This document shows, piece after piece, positions 19,501 to 34,157 of a stretch of 64,000 nucleotides of DNA. The stretch's first letter is position 1. Every line of letters starts with the position of its first letter. This DNA is from Ficedula albicollis (lineage: Eukaryota > Chordata > Aves > Passeriformes > Muscicapidae): positions 22,462,092-22,526,091 of the forward strand of contig NC_021678.1 in NCBI RefSeq assembly GCF_000247815.1. The letters are read 5' to 3'. The position numbers and the translations under genes are program-made. The notes beneath the pieces were generated by a model. That model saw nothing but the letters and a program-made list of their open reading frames with translations. It had not been told where the DNA came from and searched no databases.

Positions 19501-21124
19501 TTCCGAGGCACCTCCGGTACATTAGCCTCCCCTCCACACAGCCCCTGACCGAGGCGCGAACGCTCCCCGTGGCCCCTCACCAACAGCCAGCAGTGGTGCC
19601 AGGAAGGCGAGGGGAGGCCAACCACTGGCTGGAAAGTGGCTGGGGCTGCCCATGTCACACAGCATCATCCCCCCTTCCTGATGGATGGACAGACTGTTGC
19701 CTTGGCATGATGGATGAGTCTCTCATGGCCCTCTGGAAACCACTGGAAAAGCCCAGCAGCGCAGTACCCCTAGCATGACCGCAGTGCCTCTGCCTGCACC
19801 TCATGCTGTGAAGGTGGGCAGGAACATGAGGTGCAGGCACAGGTACCGTGGTGATGCTAAGCACCATCCCAGGGCTGCCCCAATCATTTTTCTGTCTCCG
19901 TAGCTCTTGTCATTTTTTTCCCCCTCTTTGATACACTAATTTTGCTGGCAGAACGATCCCCTTTATCTTTATCGACCGCAAGAAAGGAATGTATCCTACA
20001 AACCTTCCAAGGACTGGATTAGTCATTTTTCAACACTGAAGCATTATACATTTTCTCGCCAAGTGGCAGCTCGAGTGCCAGAGGGGAGGGGGCACTGGAA
20101 GCCCCCCAGCACCACCATTTCCAACCACAAATAGCTTCCAACTGCACTGAAGCATGTTCTGCTAAAGGACCCAGAGTCCCAGGCCATGGCTCATCACTGA
20201 ATGTCTTGTGGGGGTCAGTGATCTCCCCAGTCTCTCCTTCCTGACAACTTCCAGCACAGGGAGCAAGCAGAAGCAGCATTGCTCCATGCACATCCCATGT
20301 CACCCCCAGGAGCCTTTGCACATAGGATTTATGGGCTCCTCGAAAGCTTGCCATTCACCTTGCCTCACCCTCCAGAGCAGATGGTGCAGCATTAGCCAGA
20401 CGGCTGGTGCTGGGAGCATCTTCTCCCTGCACAGCTTTGCCTCTGCCTGCCACTGTTGGGGAAGAGCTGCTTCCTGCAGCCTTGGAAGAAGCACGGCAAG
20501 GTGGTAGATGACCCACACTAGTAGGAATGCTGCAGTGCTTTGTTTCTTCCCCACAGGGCAGCACAGCTCCTGTCCCCACCCCAGCCTATTATACACTTCA
20601 TCGATGCCACAGCCACGGGTCGGCACCGACTGATTTCATGCTCTGGGAGGCAGAGCAATAGCCCTGGCTTTGGGTCTCATTCACACTACGCTAGGCAGGG
20701 AAACCCGGCCACTTCCAGAGTCTGGGACCAAGCTTGCCCCACAAAGACAGGCAGCAACAGGCAATGCATCCCCAAAAAGACCTATGCTGCCCCCGATGCT
20801 GTCCTGTTTTATGGACCTACCTAGAAAAACTCAGCACTCTGGCACCAAGCAGGGAAAGGCCATAGTAGCATGGTAAAAGTGGTGATGGGAGTGCTGCCCA
20901 GCTGTCTGGCACATAAAGCCCACCAGCCCAATATAGCCCAGCATGGCCAGGAGGATGCTGGATCATCAGCCAGGAGGCAGCCAGAGCTCCCTGAAAGCAC
21001 AGACTCCTCTTGCACTGTTCCCACGAACGCACTGCTCATGGAGAGCTTGTGCCCATGGTATGCCAGAGCCAGCTGCCCGGTCATGTGCCAGCCTGTGTTT
21101 CTCCTCTGGCAAACATCTGCAGCA

Positions 21125-21232
21125 CACACGGGCAGCGTTTTCTCCCTGATTTCTGTTCCTGTCCTGTCCAGAGAAGAACACACGGGCAGCGTTTTCTCCC
21201 TGATTTCTGCTCCTGTCCTGTCCAGAGAAGGA
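21125..21232. repeat. Two-copy tandem duplication, period 54 bp
   Basis: ACACGGGCAGCGTTTTCTCC followed by CTGATTTCTG(T/C)TCCTGTCC recurs after 54 bases. The copies are nearly identical (one T/C and one end difference). Confidence 0.9.
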
Positions 21233-23618
21233 CACCACAAACAAGAGCAAGCCAGCCACGGTCCTGCTCAGTGAACCTGGGAACAGGCATGGATGCTGGG
21301 CTGTGGTGCTCACGTGGAATGTGCCAGTTCCTGGAGAAGTCTCAGTGCCACACAGCACCCTCTCAGCAGGCTGCCGCATTTCCTGGCAGGGAGCTGTATT
21401 TTTAGCCTTCGAGGTTTCTAATTCCACTCAATCCATATTCCCACCGATAGAGTAGATAACCTTAAAGCCTTGACAGTGAACAGGGCTGGCAATACTGGGG
21501 GACCAGGAGCCTTGGGGGACCTCATGCAGCCTTGGCATGCAGCTCGCACACCACAATGTCAATCTTTACAGCCTGCAGCAGATTGGGCTCTTTGAAGGGG
21601 AAAAAAATAACTACAATAACAAGATTAATAAAAAGGAAGGTACAAGGAGATTCTAAACAGCTCCACTGGGGAACCTGCCACTTGCAGGACTCATCCCATG
21701 CCAGGCACGTGCCATAGCACACTTACCAACTGCACAACACCAGCCCCTGGCAGCCTGGGCAAGGACTGTCAGAGGTTCTGGCTACCCTGCACCTCTCCTG
21801 CTCTCAGCAGAGCTCCAGCCCAGGCCACCTGGCTCAACAGCAGGCAACAAGGCCAGGAAAGGACCTGGATACCTGGTGAGACAGAGCAAAGGCATGAACA
21901 CAGCCACTGGTACACGGCAAAGCATTCAAGGAGCGAAGAGCTGCATTCCATCCAAATCCTGCCTGCAGCCCCGAAGGCTTTAAGACGTCCTGTCCCCTGC
22001 TGCCAGGAGAAAGAGCTCTCCAGCAGCCACAGCAAACACTGGCTATGTGAGGAGGTGGCAAAAGCATCAAAGGCACTGAGACAGATTTCAATCGTGCCTT
22101 TCACTTGAAATACTCCTAGGAGTCACCTGGAATAGATGGTCTTAGGAGATACCTGGAACAAGAGAAGGGGAACATTCCAGACAGAAAGATGATTTGTAAG
22201 TCAATAGTGTCCCCTCACAGCTTTGGGGGAGAGGAACAACAAACTAGCAGAAGGAGTTAACAGCCAGAATGCTAAGGGGAATACAAAGGACTTTACAAAT
22301 ATACCCGAGCAGAATCAGCACAAAAGTGAAAAGGTCTATTAATAAACAAGGAGGGAGAGAAAATTAATGATGGCTCAAAAATAAAGATGACTCAAAAGGG
22401 AAAAAATCACTGTTTTTAAACAGAAAAATGCAAATGAGGCAGAGGACTTGCAAAAACAGCTGCAGGAAAAGCAAAAACAGCATGTCCACACAGACACAGT
22501 CACCTGGCCAGGCTGGCCAGTGCGGAGGTGAACCTATTAACCTGCTGACACACAGTGCTGAGAAGAAACCAGGGCCCTAGTGACGGGCACAGCAAACAAG
22601 GCACTGATTTTCTCTGCAAGAAAGGACAACAAAACCAGAGCTGAGAAAAGGATAAACCCTGTTCCTATCCCTAGTGCAGAACAAAACTGGCAGTTAGAGG
22701 AGCCTGCATGCAAACACAATGAATGAGGGACACTGGCTTGCCCAGAAGAGCTATTTCAGAAGAATCACTGGGCAAAGCTTTTTGATGAGGCAAGCAAGAG
22801 CCAACTTAGCTGAACTTCAGGGTCTCATTTTAAACCATCTCTCAAACTTTTACTTTTTAATGAATTGTCATTAAACTGGCAGAAGATACTGAGCAGTGAG
22901 CCTGTTATAAACACCATCTGGAGAAGACACTGTTGAAAGGACCCAAGAAATCTAAGCAGGAAACAAAGCAAGACCCAGCCTGGGAAAATGAAAGTAAAAT
23001 AACCCAAAGTAGCTATTCATGGAGCAAGAGCAGCCTGAAAAGCAAGGCCCAGAGCCCAACAGTACACTTACACCAGAAAGGAAGTGACTGGAGCGACCAC
23101 CCCAAAATGTGCAAGAGGCATTATCTGGTCACCAGCATTGCGCCATGGGCCACTCTAGGCTGTGACAGCCCCACGGCAGGCAGCACACAGAACCTCACAG
23201 GTGGTGTCAAGGATAGACGAGGATGTCAGGGGCCTGCAGGCAGCCATGAAAAACAGCGACCAGCACCTGTGAGCACCAGATACCTGTTTCACAAGGCACG
23301 GCAGACCGGCTCACCGAGCAGCCAGGAATCGTGTAACTCCCGGGCTGACACATCGCCCTGTGACTCCACGGTCATGTTATCCCGGCATCCCGGGGCTTGT
23401 CCGCCAGCGGGCTGGGGAGGTGTGGAAATAAGGCCTGGGACACGGCGAGGGAGGCAGGGCTGGGAGAAGGGATGGGGACAGGGCTGGGACAGGGCATAAG
23501 GATCAGGGCGGGGACACCAGGGTGAGGGAGACCGGGCCAGCGCCGGGACCAACCAGGCAGGGTGCGCAGCCCCGGCCGCTGTGCCGGTACCGAGCGCCCC
23601 GCCGTGCCAGGCCGGGCC

Positions 23619-24672
<1,054 letters not shown>

Positions 24673-25424
24673 AGGAAGGAGGCTCCGTGCCTGGGACGGT
24701 GGTGGACAGAGACAGCGACCCCGCTCCCGCCGCGGGTGGCCCCCCTGAGGCTGCCGCAGGGGTCCCGTTACCGTGCAGTGTCGCACACCGGGCCGGCGTG
24801 GGGACACCGCGCTAGGAAGGCTTTGGGCAGGCTGGTGCGGCCGCCCTGGTTCGTTTGGCAGACGGGCAGCGGGTGTCGGCGCTCTCCCCGCTCCAGGGCC
24901 TCGTTCCTGCTGAGCCGAAGCTCTCCGATGCGATTCCCAAGCAGCCCTTTTCCAGCCAGCTTCGCGGTGTGGGTGCCGGAGAAGAGGTGACCGTGCCGGG
25001 ACCGGGCAGCCGGCAGCCGGAGCGGCTTCTGCAGCTCTCCCCAGACAGTGAAGCTGAGGGACAGGGACCGGTCACGGGCTACCCTGGCAAGGTGCCACTG
25101 AGGCATCACACGCGGCATCCGTGAATGGGGCCGTGACAAGCATGTTATCCCTCCTTAGGTGCAGCTCCAAGTCTGGGACCGCTGATGCTTGAGGTCTGGG
25201 ATACCCTGAAGTACTCGGACCTTCCTGATTGCCCAGTGTGGGTCCCAGTACAGCCCCAGGGGCCCAGACTAGGATAGGTCCAGTCATCCCACCTCAGACA
25301 GGTGCCCCTGTGCAGGGCAAGGAAAGCTCACACCAGGCAGGGCCACGCAGCATCCCCTGGGGAGTGGCCCCTATCCCAGCCTCATGTGGCACACAAGGGA
25401 CCGTGTTCCCTCTCACAGGTAATC

Positions 25425-25550
25425 GATGGCAGCAGATCCTGATCGCTTTCATTATTATTATTTTCTTATGCATGTGCGCGCAGGAGATTTATCGCCAGCT
25501 ATGGAGGCAAAATCAATTATTCATGTTATAAATTAGAAAATGATTTATGT
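25425..25550. promoter_or_regulatory. Candidate conserved non-coding element
   Basis: An abrupt AT-rich island in GC-rich DNA with TAATCGATGG, TTCATTATTATTATTTTC, TTATGCATGTGCGCGC, ATCAATTATTCATG and AAATGATTTATG. These words fit homeodomain/POU binding. There is no reading frame of note. It lies close to the probable R3HCC1L promoter. Confidence 0.38.
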
Positions 25551-28420
25551 TTGTGGGAGGCCAAGCACCGTGGAGCCCCTGGCCGCGTGGGAGCTGGGTT
25601 TGTCTGGGAATGGCACCAGACAGCCCCTGCCAGCACTTACTTGGTTTCTCCGTCCCTCCTCTTCCTTGGGATGCCCCCATCCTACCACAGCCTCAGGCTG
25701 ACCCAAGGATGGTGGCTGGCAGGCAGCATCCAGCCTCCCCCACTCTGTAAATCCAGGTGTGAGAGCATGAAGAAGGCTGAGAACTGCCATGGCCTGGTCA
25801 CCCTGGCCAGTGCAACAGAATGATGCTCCACGCAGTTTCCATGGCAGCAGTAAAACAGTCCAAGTGCTGCAAGGTGTGGGCTGCAGAAGGACCCCTTTAT
25901 TTTCGTCCACTAGAAACATAATCTCTTGTCCTCTCCAGCATCTATGTCTGTGCTCCCCCTTCCCTCAAAGGACACAGTGGTACCCTCCAGATTGTCACCC
26001 ATGGGGACAGAGACCTGCTAACACCCCATTGCTCCCCAGGAAAGGGCAGATGATCAGGGCAACCCATATGAACTGGTCCCTGAGCTACCCTAGAATAGTA
26101 CTGTAGGGTTTGGCTTGATTGTGGCTCAGCTTCTCCTGGGCTAGAGTGGTCTGAGGTGTCCTGAGAGTCTTCCCAGGCATGGAGATCCCACACCCTAAAG
26201 GCTGACTCCAGTTCTGCGTAGAGCAGGGTGGCACTGGGCTCTCACTGCTCCCAGTTTTGGGACAGGGGGTCAACTACTGCTGCCTGGTCTGCCCTCAGCA
26301 TGGCCATGCCCCAGGAACTCAGCCCAGTGGTGGTGGGAGCTGCAGTATCCCATGGCTCTGCATCAGTGGTCCCAGTACCTCAGTCCAAAAACCCACTGCC
26401 CGTGACGTGCACCCAGTGGGAGTGAATGCCGGGAACCAGCCAGCCGCTCTCTGCTGATAGCTGGGATTGTTCTTGCTTCTGAAGAGTCTTGATCTAAAGC
26501 TGCCATGTCTGTGCCTCCCAAGGGACAGCGGAGCAAGCCAGAAGTTGCTGCCTGGCTCTACTTGTCTGTTTATCTGCAGCTGCATCAGCTGGGGCCATGG
26601 GGAGGCACAGGCTGAAAGGAGCAGTGCGGAGAGAAAGGAGCTGTCGGCAGCCCCAAATCTGGGACTGATCTCAAGTGAGCTGTGCATCCAGCTCCTGCTT
26701 GCATAGCACCAACTGGCTTGAGCCCTGGCCCTTGGGATGGGAAGAACAGCATGGGACAACCTCAGCTCTCCCTGACCAGCCTTTTCTCGGTGAGCCCTGG
26801 AGCCCCTTCCCAGCCACCAGAGAGCCTGTCAACTCCTGTGACTCCTGGGGCTCTCAGGGAGCTGAGAACTTGCTGGCTCAACATACTCAATGGGGTGTCA
26901 GAGGGGCAGGGATTTTGGCTGCTCCTCCCTGGCTCTTTGCCAGGGTTTGAACAGGAGGAACATGGACAATCAGGCATGGTCCAGGGACAGGGAACCACCT
27001 TGTCCATAACCAAGGCTGTTGCATCCATGTCAGACCCCAACCAGTCTCGGGGACCCTCTGGGACCACACATGGGTGCAGAGGGGTCTCTGGTTGTTCTGC
27101 TCTAGTCCTAAAGGACCCAGACAACTCAACAAGTTCAGAGAACTGCCACCTGGAACCCCACCAAGCTGTGGGGAGACAGAAAATGGATAAACCACTTTCT
27201 GGGGCTGAGCATTGCCTCAAGCGTCTTGCTGCACCCTGGCCCCAGGGAGCACAGGGCTGGCCCGTGCTCGTGTGAGCATCCCTCTGATTTATTGCTGCAG
27301 AGCAAATGCTTAGAGAGCGCTTTTGGCAGAGAAAAGCTCTGGGGAACAGCAAGGGGTGTGCAGGAACAGCAGGGGAATCGCCTATCAGCTCTATTGTGCC
27401 AGGGGCATGCAGAGCACCCACAGTCCTGGGACTCTCTCCCATGCCTGGCCAGGGAACACGCTCAGCCTGTGGGTAGGGGACTGCAGAGAGCTTGGGGCTG
27501 GGGTGGATTAGATCTGCTTTGCATTATTGCACAAAACACCTGGGGACTCAGCAGCTCGTGACAGTGCTGTATAATGCAGGGAAGCAGGCGGTGGTGCGGG
27601 CAGACACTGGTGCTGCCGGCGGCTGGCGGGCAGGGAAGTGGTACTAGGAGTGTGGGCTGGCTGGGGGGGCTGGGGGGAGCCCGGTTCTCTTGCTCCTTGT
27701 TCTCCTGCACATCGACAATGAATAGGCACAGAAGGCAGTGCTTGTGCTGCAGGAATCAATACTGCTCCGGGAGCAGCCTGGGTGCTCATCCCTGCGCTCC
27801 CGTGGGAGCCATCCCCCTGCGTCTCTCCCACAGCTAGCACTGTAGTCTCCTTCCTGCTGCCGCCTTGCTTTCCAGCACTCTGAGCAGCACTGGGCAGCAC
27901 CAGGGGGTGACAGCACCAGGGTGGGGAGCTTGCTAACCTGGATAGCCTGGCTCCTTTTGAAACCGGGGGGAATACGAAGGAGAGGCGTCTTGTGAGGGAT
28001 CCAGGTTTTATACTGACATGAGTTGGCTCCCATCGGCGCTGTCACAGCCCACTCTGTCATGGCCCATTCTGCCACAGTCCCTAGAGGGTAGCAGGGTGCT
28101 GTGGCTGGCTCTAGTAGGCACAGATGCTGCCAGGAGGTGATTTCTGCCCAGCAGTGTTCAGGCATGTTGCAGCCTGAAGCAGCTCCCAATCTCACCCAGC
28201 GCTGGCTGTGGCGGAGCTGCTGCATCCAGTGCCAGCCCTGCCCCATGGGAAGGAACTCCACTGCTTTTGATAAGCTTTAATTGATTCATCAATGGGATAC
28301 ACTTGGAGCTGATAAATCTTTCAGGAACCCTGGCAGAGGAGACTGTGCTGTGCAAGCTGGGCATTCCCCTGTCTCCTTACAGCTGTGTGCCTTCTCTGAA
28401 GCAGCTGGCTGCCCCAAGTA

Positions 28421-28582
28421 TGTCCTGCCAGCTCTAGCTGGCTGCAAGAAGCACCCCAGGTTCCCCCTCAGCCTGTTTGCTCTTTTCCAGCCAGGGATGC
28501 TGTTCCTGCCAGCTCTAGCTGGCTGCAAGAAGCACGCCAGGTTCCCCCTCAGCCTGTTTGCTCTTTCCCAGCCAGGGATGCT
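28421..28582. repeat. Two-copy tandem duplication, period 81 bp
   Basis: CCTGCCAGCTCTAGCTGGCT and CAGGTTCCCCCTCAGCCTGT recur after 81 bases with very few differences (cacccc against cacgcc). No coding role is seen. Confidence 0.9.
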
Positions 28583-30391
28583 GCTTGAGGCAGCTGCAGC
28601 ACAGTCTGATGCCTCCATCCTGCTGATACCCCTTGACCAGGGAGCCCCATTCCAGTGCTTCTGGGGAGGGACATCATTGTCCTTGGTTGAGAAGAGCTAA
28701 TGGTTCCTGGCTCCATTACATCCCCAGCCAGGTCGTTCCTCTGTCTTCCTGTCCCCTCTCCTGTCATGGGACAGTTTGGGCACTGCTTACTGGTGCATCT
28801 CCATGCCAGACATGGCTCTGGGATCCCAGGGGGACAGGTCCAACTCGTCCCATAGGGCCACGTCCTGCAGGGGGGTGGTGGAAGGCTCTCACTCCCCCAC
28901 CCTGTGTCCCAGCAGGTAGGAGGGAAAGCAGGGACAGGGACTGCGACGCAGGAGGCAAGCACAGGCGGATCCGGTTACAGGCAGCACGGGGCAGAGAGAT
29001 AGGCAGAGAACAGCAATGCAGCAAAAAGGGCTTTTAGTGATAATAAATAATTAACATTTCTAATGATGTCCCGGCGACAGGAAGAGTCCAAGCGGGGACC
29101 CGAGGGCACTGCGCATGGTGACAGGAGAGGCTGGGGCCCATGCGAGGTCCAGGGAGGCTGTGCAAACACAGGGGCTAGGCTGTGAGAGAGCTGCAGGGCT
29201 GGGGGTCCCAGGGCAGGGGCTGGGCACCCCTAGAGACACCCTGGGTGAGCAGTGGCTTGGGTCTAGCATTCACACTCTGCTGCTGCCAAGGACACAGGAA
29301 ACTTGTGAGGAAGAGTACTGGAGGACTAGATTAACCAAACTTGGGGGTTAACCTGACTTCTGTGATGGTAATGCCTTCCCAGGGTTTGCCATGCCCAGTG
29401 AGCACCCGAGAGTGCTGGCTGGAGGAGGGGACTGGGGAAGGGTGCTGGGAGGCAAAATCTCCCACGGAGCCGCTGGGATGAGTGACCGTCACCAGGTCAC
29501 TGCCAGCCGTGGCACAGAGACCCCCACGCTGAGAGCTGTCCAGGGGACACAGAGCAGTGCGATGGTCTGTAGTGCAGGACCAGAGAGAGAGGAGGTCTGT
29601 GGGCAATACAGGAGATCAGACACTGCAGAACAACGACAGAGAGGAGACAGCAGGGAGAAGAGGGATCAAGCAAACAGCCATCTGAGCATGGGAGTCCATC
29701 ACTGTGAGCCACCACAGAATGGGCATGCAGACATGGGAGAGGCAAAAGCGATCCTAGGAAGAAGGCATTTCTGGCAGGACTGGGCATTTCCTTTCATGCC
29801 TGCATAGGATCTGCCTGTGCTGGAATTAGCCTGGAAGAGGATCAGAGATATCATGGGGCTGCCAAGGAGGCAGAGCCCGGGAGACCCGTGAAGGGAGGAG
29901 AGCGACTCATGCCCAGCACAGTGCAGGCTGTGGGGAAACGGAGTGCTCACTATAAATACATCAGGGTAAACGCCAGGGAGGAGGAGAGCTATTTCAGCTA
30001 AAAGACAACATTAGCTCAGGAACAACTGGGGATAAATTATCCATGAATACATTTACAGTGGAAATTAGACCCTCGGAGCAGGGATGTCCCAGCACAGCCC
30101 CTCCAGAGAAAGAAAAACAGTGCCAGACAAGAGCCAGGATAAGCTTGGCAGCTGAGGGATCCCGCAGCGCATGGTGGTGGCAGCATGTGCCTTCTTCTTG
30201 TGTTAAAAAGCAGCAGGAGTATATGATGGGATGTGTGCACATCACTGCATGCACGTGTGAGTGTAGGGGTATGTGTATGTATGGTCTGCAGACACATTTG
30301 GGTGGCACCATGAGTGCTCACACAGGCAGATGGGGTGGCTGCTCACAGAGGGGTGTGTGTGTACATGTAGGTGCTTGCGAGTGTGCTGGCA

Positions 30392-30410
30392 GTGTGTGTG
30401 TGTGTGTGTG
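30392..30410. repeat. (GT)n microsatellite
   Basis: About nine uninterrupted GT units lie in a longer TG-rich segment (30.2-30.42 kb). Confidence 0.9.
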
Positions 30411-33043
30411 CTGTGCACCCACCAGGCTGCATGCAGGTGTCTGGCACTCATAATGCTCTAGAAACGGGACTGACGGCTCCAGTGAAGTATCCTGGAGTTT
30501 AGTGCCTTTAGTCAGCATTCCTGTGCTCACCTGCACCCTGTTTGTGTTGCACCATCTGGAATTTGATGGAGAGGATATTTGCTGGATGAGTGCTCTATGA
30601 ATCCAGCTGATCCTGGATTCCTATCACTGATCTTGGGTGGATTCCCATTCTGCTCCCAGAGCAGTACTACCCCTGCAAGAGCCATGGGGGTCATCTGCAC
30701 TGCCACCTCACAGGCTTACTCTGCTTGGCAGTACTAGTTAACAGCCCTGTGCCACCCCTCTGCCCATTGTAATGCAAGCAAGGGGCAGACTGCTCCCCGC
30801 CCTCCTGCCTTCTCCCCACGGAGAGCCTGGGGTGGCAGATGAGCCACCAGGCAGAGGGTCAGAAGCATTAGGGCTGCTAGCTTTAAAGAGGGTCCCCATT
30901 CCCTGGGAGCTGGGTGAGCATGGATGGGGCCCCAGGAGCAAGGGCCAGGGGAGGCTGAGACATATTAGTCCTGGGGATGGGAAAGGGAGGCCCTAGATGT
31001 GCAGAGAGGTGGCTGGTGCTCATGCTGGCCCCAGCTCAGCAGAAGAGCCTCCCCCCGCCTTTGTGCAGCCCTCAGTGGAGCGCAGCATCTCCCTTCCCCC
31101 CGCAGCGTGTCTGGCTGCTGCTCGCTCTAATTTCCTGTGCATTGTCCCCATCACCGTGCCACCACTCCCTGCACATCCCACCCCCCTCCATGCACCACAC
31201 TGCCAGGCTCCCTATGCCCCAGCGCCTGCGCCCTACCTCACTGCTCCGCAAATGTCCCTGCGAATGTTCTCATGCATCCCAGCTCATTTCACTGATACTC
31301 TGTGCTTCCCTCTGCAGCTTCTTGCAGACAGCTCTGTCCCACCCCAAGATGTTTGCCCTATTATGTCCCCAGTGTGGATGCAACCAGAGGGGTGGGATGG
31401 AGACATTTAGGCCAGCACAGGGCCCAGGGACTGGTGCAAAGCTGATTCTTATGGCCGTGGCTGCTGTTGTGCCAAGTGCCTGCTGGCTGCTCTTTCTCCC
31501 CCAAAGAAATGTCCCAGCCTGGCAAGGTGGCAGTATCCATGGGAAGGGCACTGAGGAGCTCCAAAAGCAGGTATTGGAGAGCACCTTGCAGTCCTATGAG
31601 TGGAAACCACCCCGCTGGGTGTCTGTGGCAGTGGTGGGGCACTGCAGCGTGCAAGGCCCTCTCAGCAGCGTGTGCTGCTGGCACACAACACGCGTGTGCT
31701 CACATGTGGGGTGAGCACATCCCCGCGGACACGGCGTGTGCACCTGCGGAGCCGCGGCACCGTGCGCCCAGCTGTGCCAGTCATGCACACAGCGATGCAC
31801 ACGCACAGCTGTGCGGCTGCACGTGCACACTGTGCTGGCACACCGCAGCCCTGCCTGCGTCTGCATGTGCTCGTGGCCAGAGCCAAGCCCCGCTGTGCTG
31901 GCATGCTGGGTTTAGAGCCCCAGGGAGCCCGTGTGCCCAGTGCCACTCACAGTCTTGGCATGCTGGAGCTGGCTTCCTGCCGGCGTGTGTGTTTTCTGTA
32001 CCTGCCAGTCGTGGGGAGGGCATTGGGAGCCAGCTTTCAGTTTCTACCAATAATTATCGGGGTGGTAACCAGACCTGGGATGAGTGAGCGACTCAGCAGC
32101 AGGGGTGCTCGCCCTGAGCACACACGCACTCATGCACAGTGGCAGCCAGGCACTGGGGCTGTGGGCAGGCAGAGCACACCCGCAGCGCTGGAGTGCACGG
32201 CTGCACAGAATTGCACATGTGTGGTGGCCACACTGACCCCAGTCTGGTTTGCTTGGCATCATGGCTCACCATGGCAAATGCAGAGAGCAGGTGCGGTTCC
32301 TGCCCCATGGCAGTGCCCTATAGCAGGTTCCTTGTGCCTGGACACCAATGTTCTGCAGAAAGCAGCCACGCAGCAAGCCCGGTGCTCAGCCAGGCACCCT
32401 GCAAGAGGGAGTCATCAGAAATGAAATACAGGGGTATTTGATGGCTATATGGAAGCACCTTTGTGGGAAACAATCACTGTGACTGGAGAGCTCTCAAATC
32501 TAGCAGGGAGAGAAGAACCAGGAGCAACAGGCAGAAGCTGTAGCCAGACATGTTCAATGAGAAATAAGGGCTTTAGCAGAGGAGGTGATTAGCCACTTGA
32601 AGCAGCCCAAGTGGCATGAGTTTCTGTAGTTCCTGCTGTCTTCCAACATGTCTCTCCTGCTGTCTCTCACAGTGGCCACAGCCCCAGAATCTGTGCTGAG
32701 GCACCTATGAATGTGCTACACTGGGGTGACCTGGTAACCTTATGCCCTATCAGTGCTTGTCCCAGTCCCTGCCACAGCCACTTTGTGTTTCCAGAGACAC
32801 ACAGAGAGCTCTGTGCCCAGTCCCTCAGGAAAACATATTGGGAAAGGCTTGCATAAATGCGATCCTGCCTTGGGCACCCGCTGGCTACAAGATTTTGGGC
32901 AAGTCAGTGCCGTGCATGACCTAAGATGGGAGTTCTTGGAGTTCAGGCTGGCTGCCAGGGCACAGCCACTCCTGGGGTCCCTACAGAGAAAGGTGTGCAG
33001 GGTGATGACACAGGCAGGTGCTGACCCCTCGTTGTGTGGCTTA

Positions 33044-33320
33044 GATTCATAGAACAATGGGATGATTTGGGATGGAAGGTACCTTAAAGATCATCTAGTT
33101 CCAATCCTCCTGCCATGGGCAGGGATGCTGCCTGCTAGATCAGGTCATCCAGGGCTCCATCCAGCCTGGCCTTGAACACTTCAAGGGATGGGGCATCCAA
33201 AAACTTCTCTGAGCAACCTATTCCTGTGTCTCACCGTTGTCATTGTGAATAAATTCCTTCTAACATCTAATTTAGACCTCCCCTCTTTTAGTTTAAAACT
33301 GTTCTCCCTTGCCCCTCCAA
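33044..33320 (-). mobile_element. CR1 LINE 3' end, 5'-truncated, inverted
   Basis: It starts with GATTCATAGAACAATGGGAT, the complement of the CR1 3' end with its ATTCTATG-type terminal repeat. It continues with TTGGGATGGAAGGTACCTTA, GATCATCTAGTTCCAATCC, CCATCCAGCCTGGCCTTGAA and GGGGCATCCA, and ends near AGTTTAAAACTGTTCTCCC. This is the canonical order of the chicken repeat 1 tail in reverse orientation. It marks the genome as bird (or another archosaur). The element is dead and only the non-coding tail remains. Confidence 0.9.
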
Positions 33321-33566
33321 GGAAATAGTGTTGCACCAGCTCCATTCCCTTGCCTCCTCCTGTGCCCCCAGGCCGGGTCAGGCCCCTGGCTCTGCTGGGT
33401 TCATCACGCCAGCTGCCTTTGAAGGAGTTGGGGGTGCCCCGACCAGCACCCCCGGAGTGACCGCAGCGAGCCGGACGCACTGCCCGCCGTGGCCATGCAG
33501 CTCTCTCGGCCGTGGCTCCGGCACCCGGACACCCCCCTCCTCCCGGTGCCCGGTGCCCGGTGATGC

Positions 33567-34157
<591 letters not shown>

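Larger units (their letters stand above)
24673..33043. other. Intergenic DNA between R3HCC1L and CRTAC1
   Basis: I see no exon with a recognisable product. Contents: a CpG-rich shoulder to about 25.05 kb, a candidate conserved element at 25.43-25.55 kb, an 81-bp duplication at 28.42-28.58 kb, a (GT)n microsatellite at 30.39 kb in a TG-rich stretch (30.2-30.45 kb), and a CA/TG-rich stretch at 31.68-31.90 kb. Open frames here are short and lack splice structure. Confidence 0.5.

Noticed and set aside
31600..32424. 274-codon plus-strand frame in the R3HCC1L-CRTAC1 interval
   Set aside because: Driven by CA/TG-rich and GC-rich composition; no domain, no splice structure, no similarity that I recognise.
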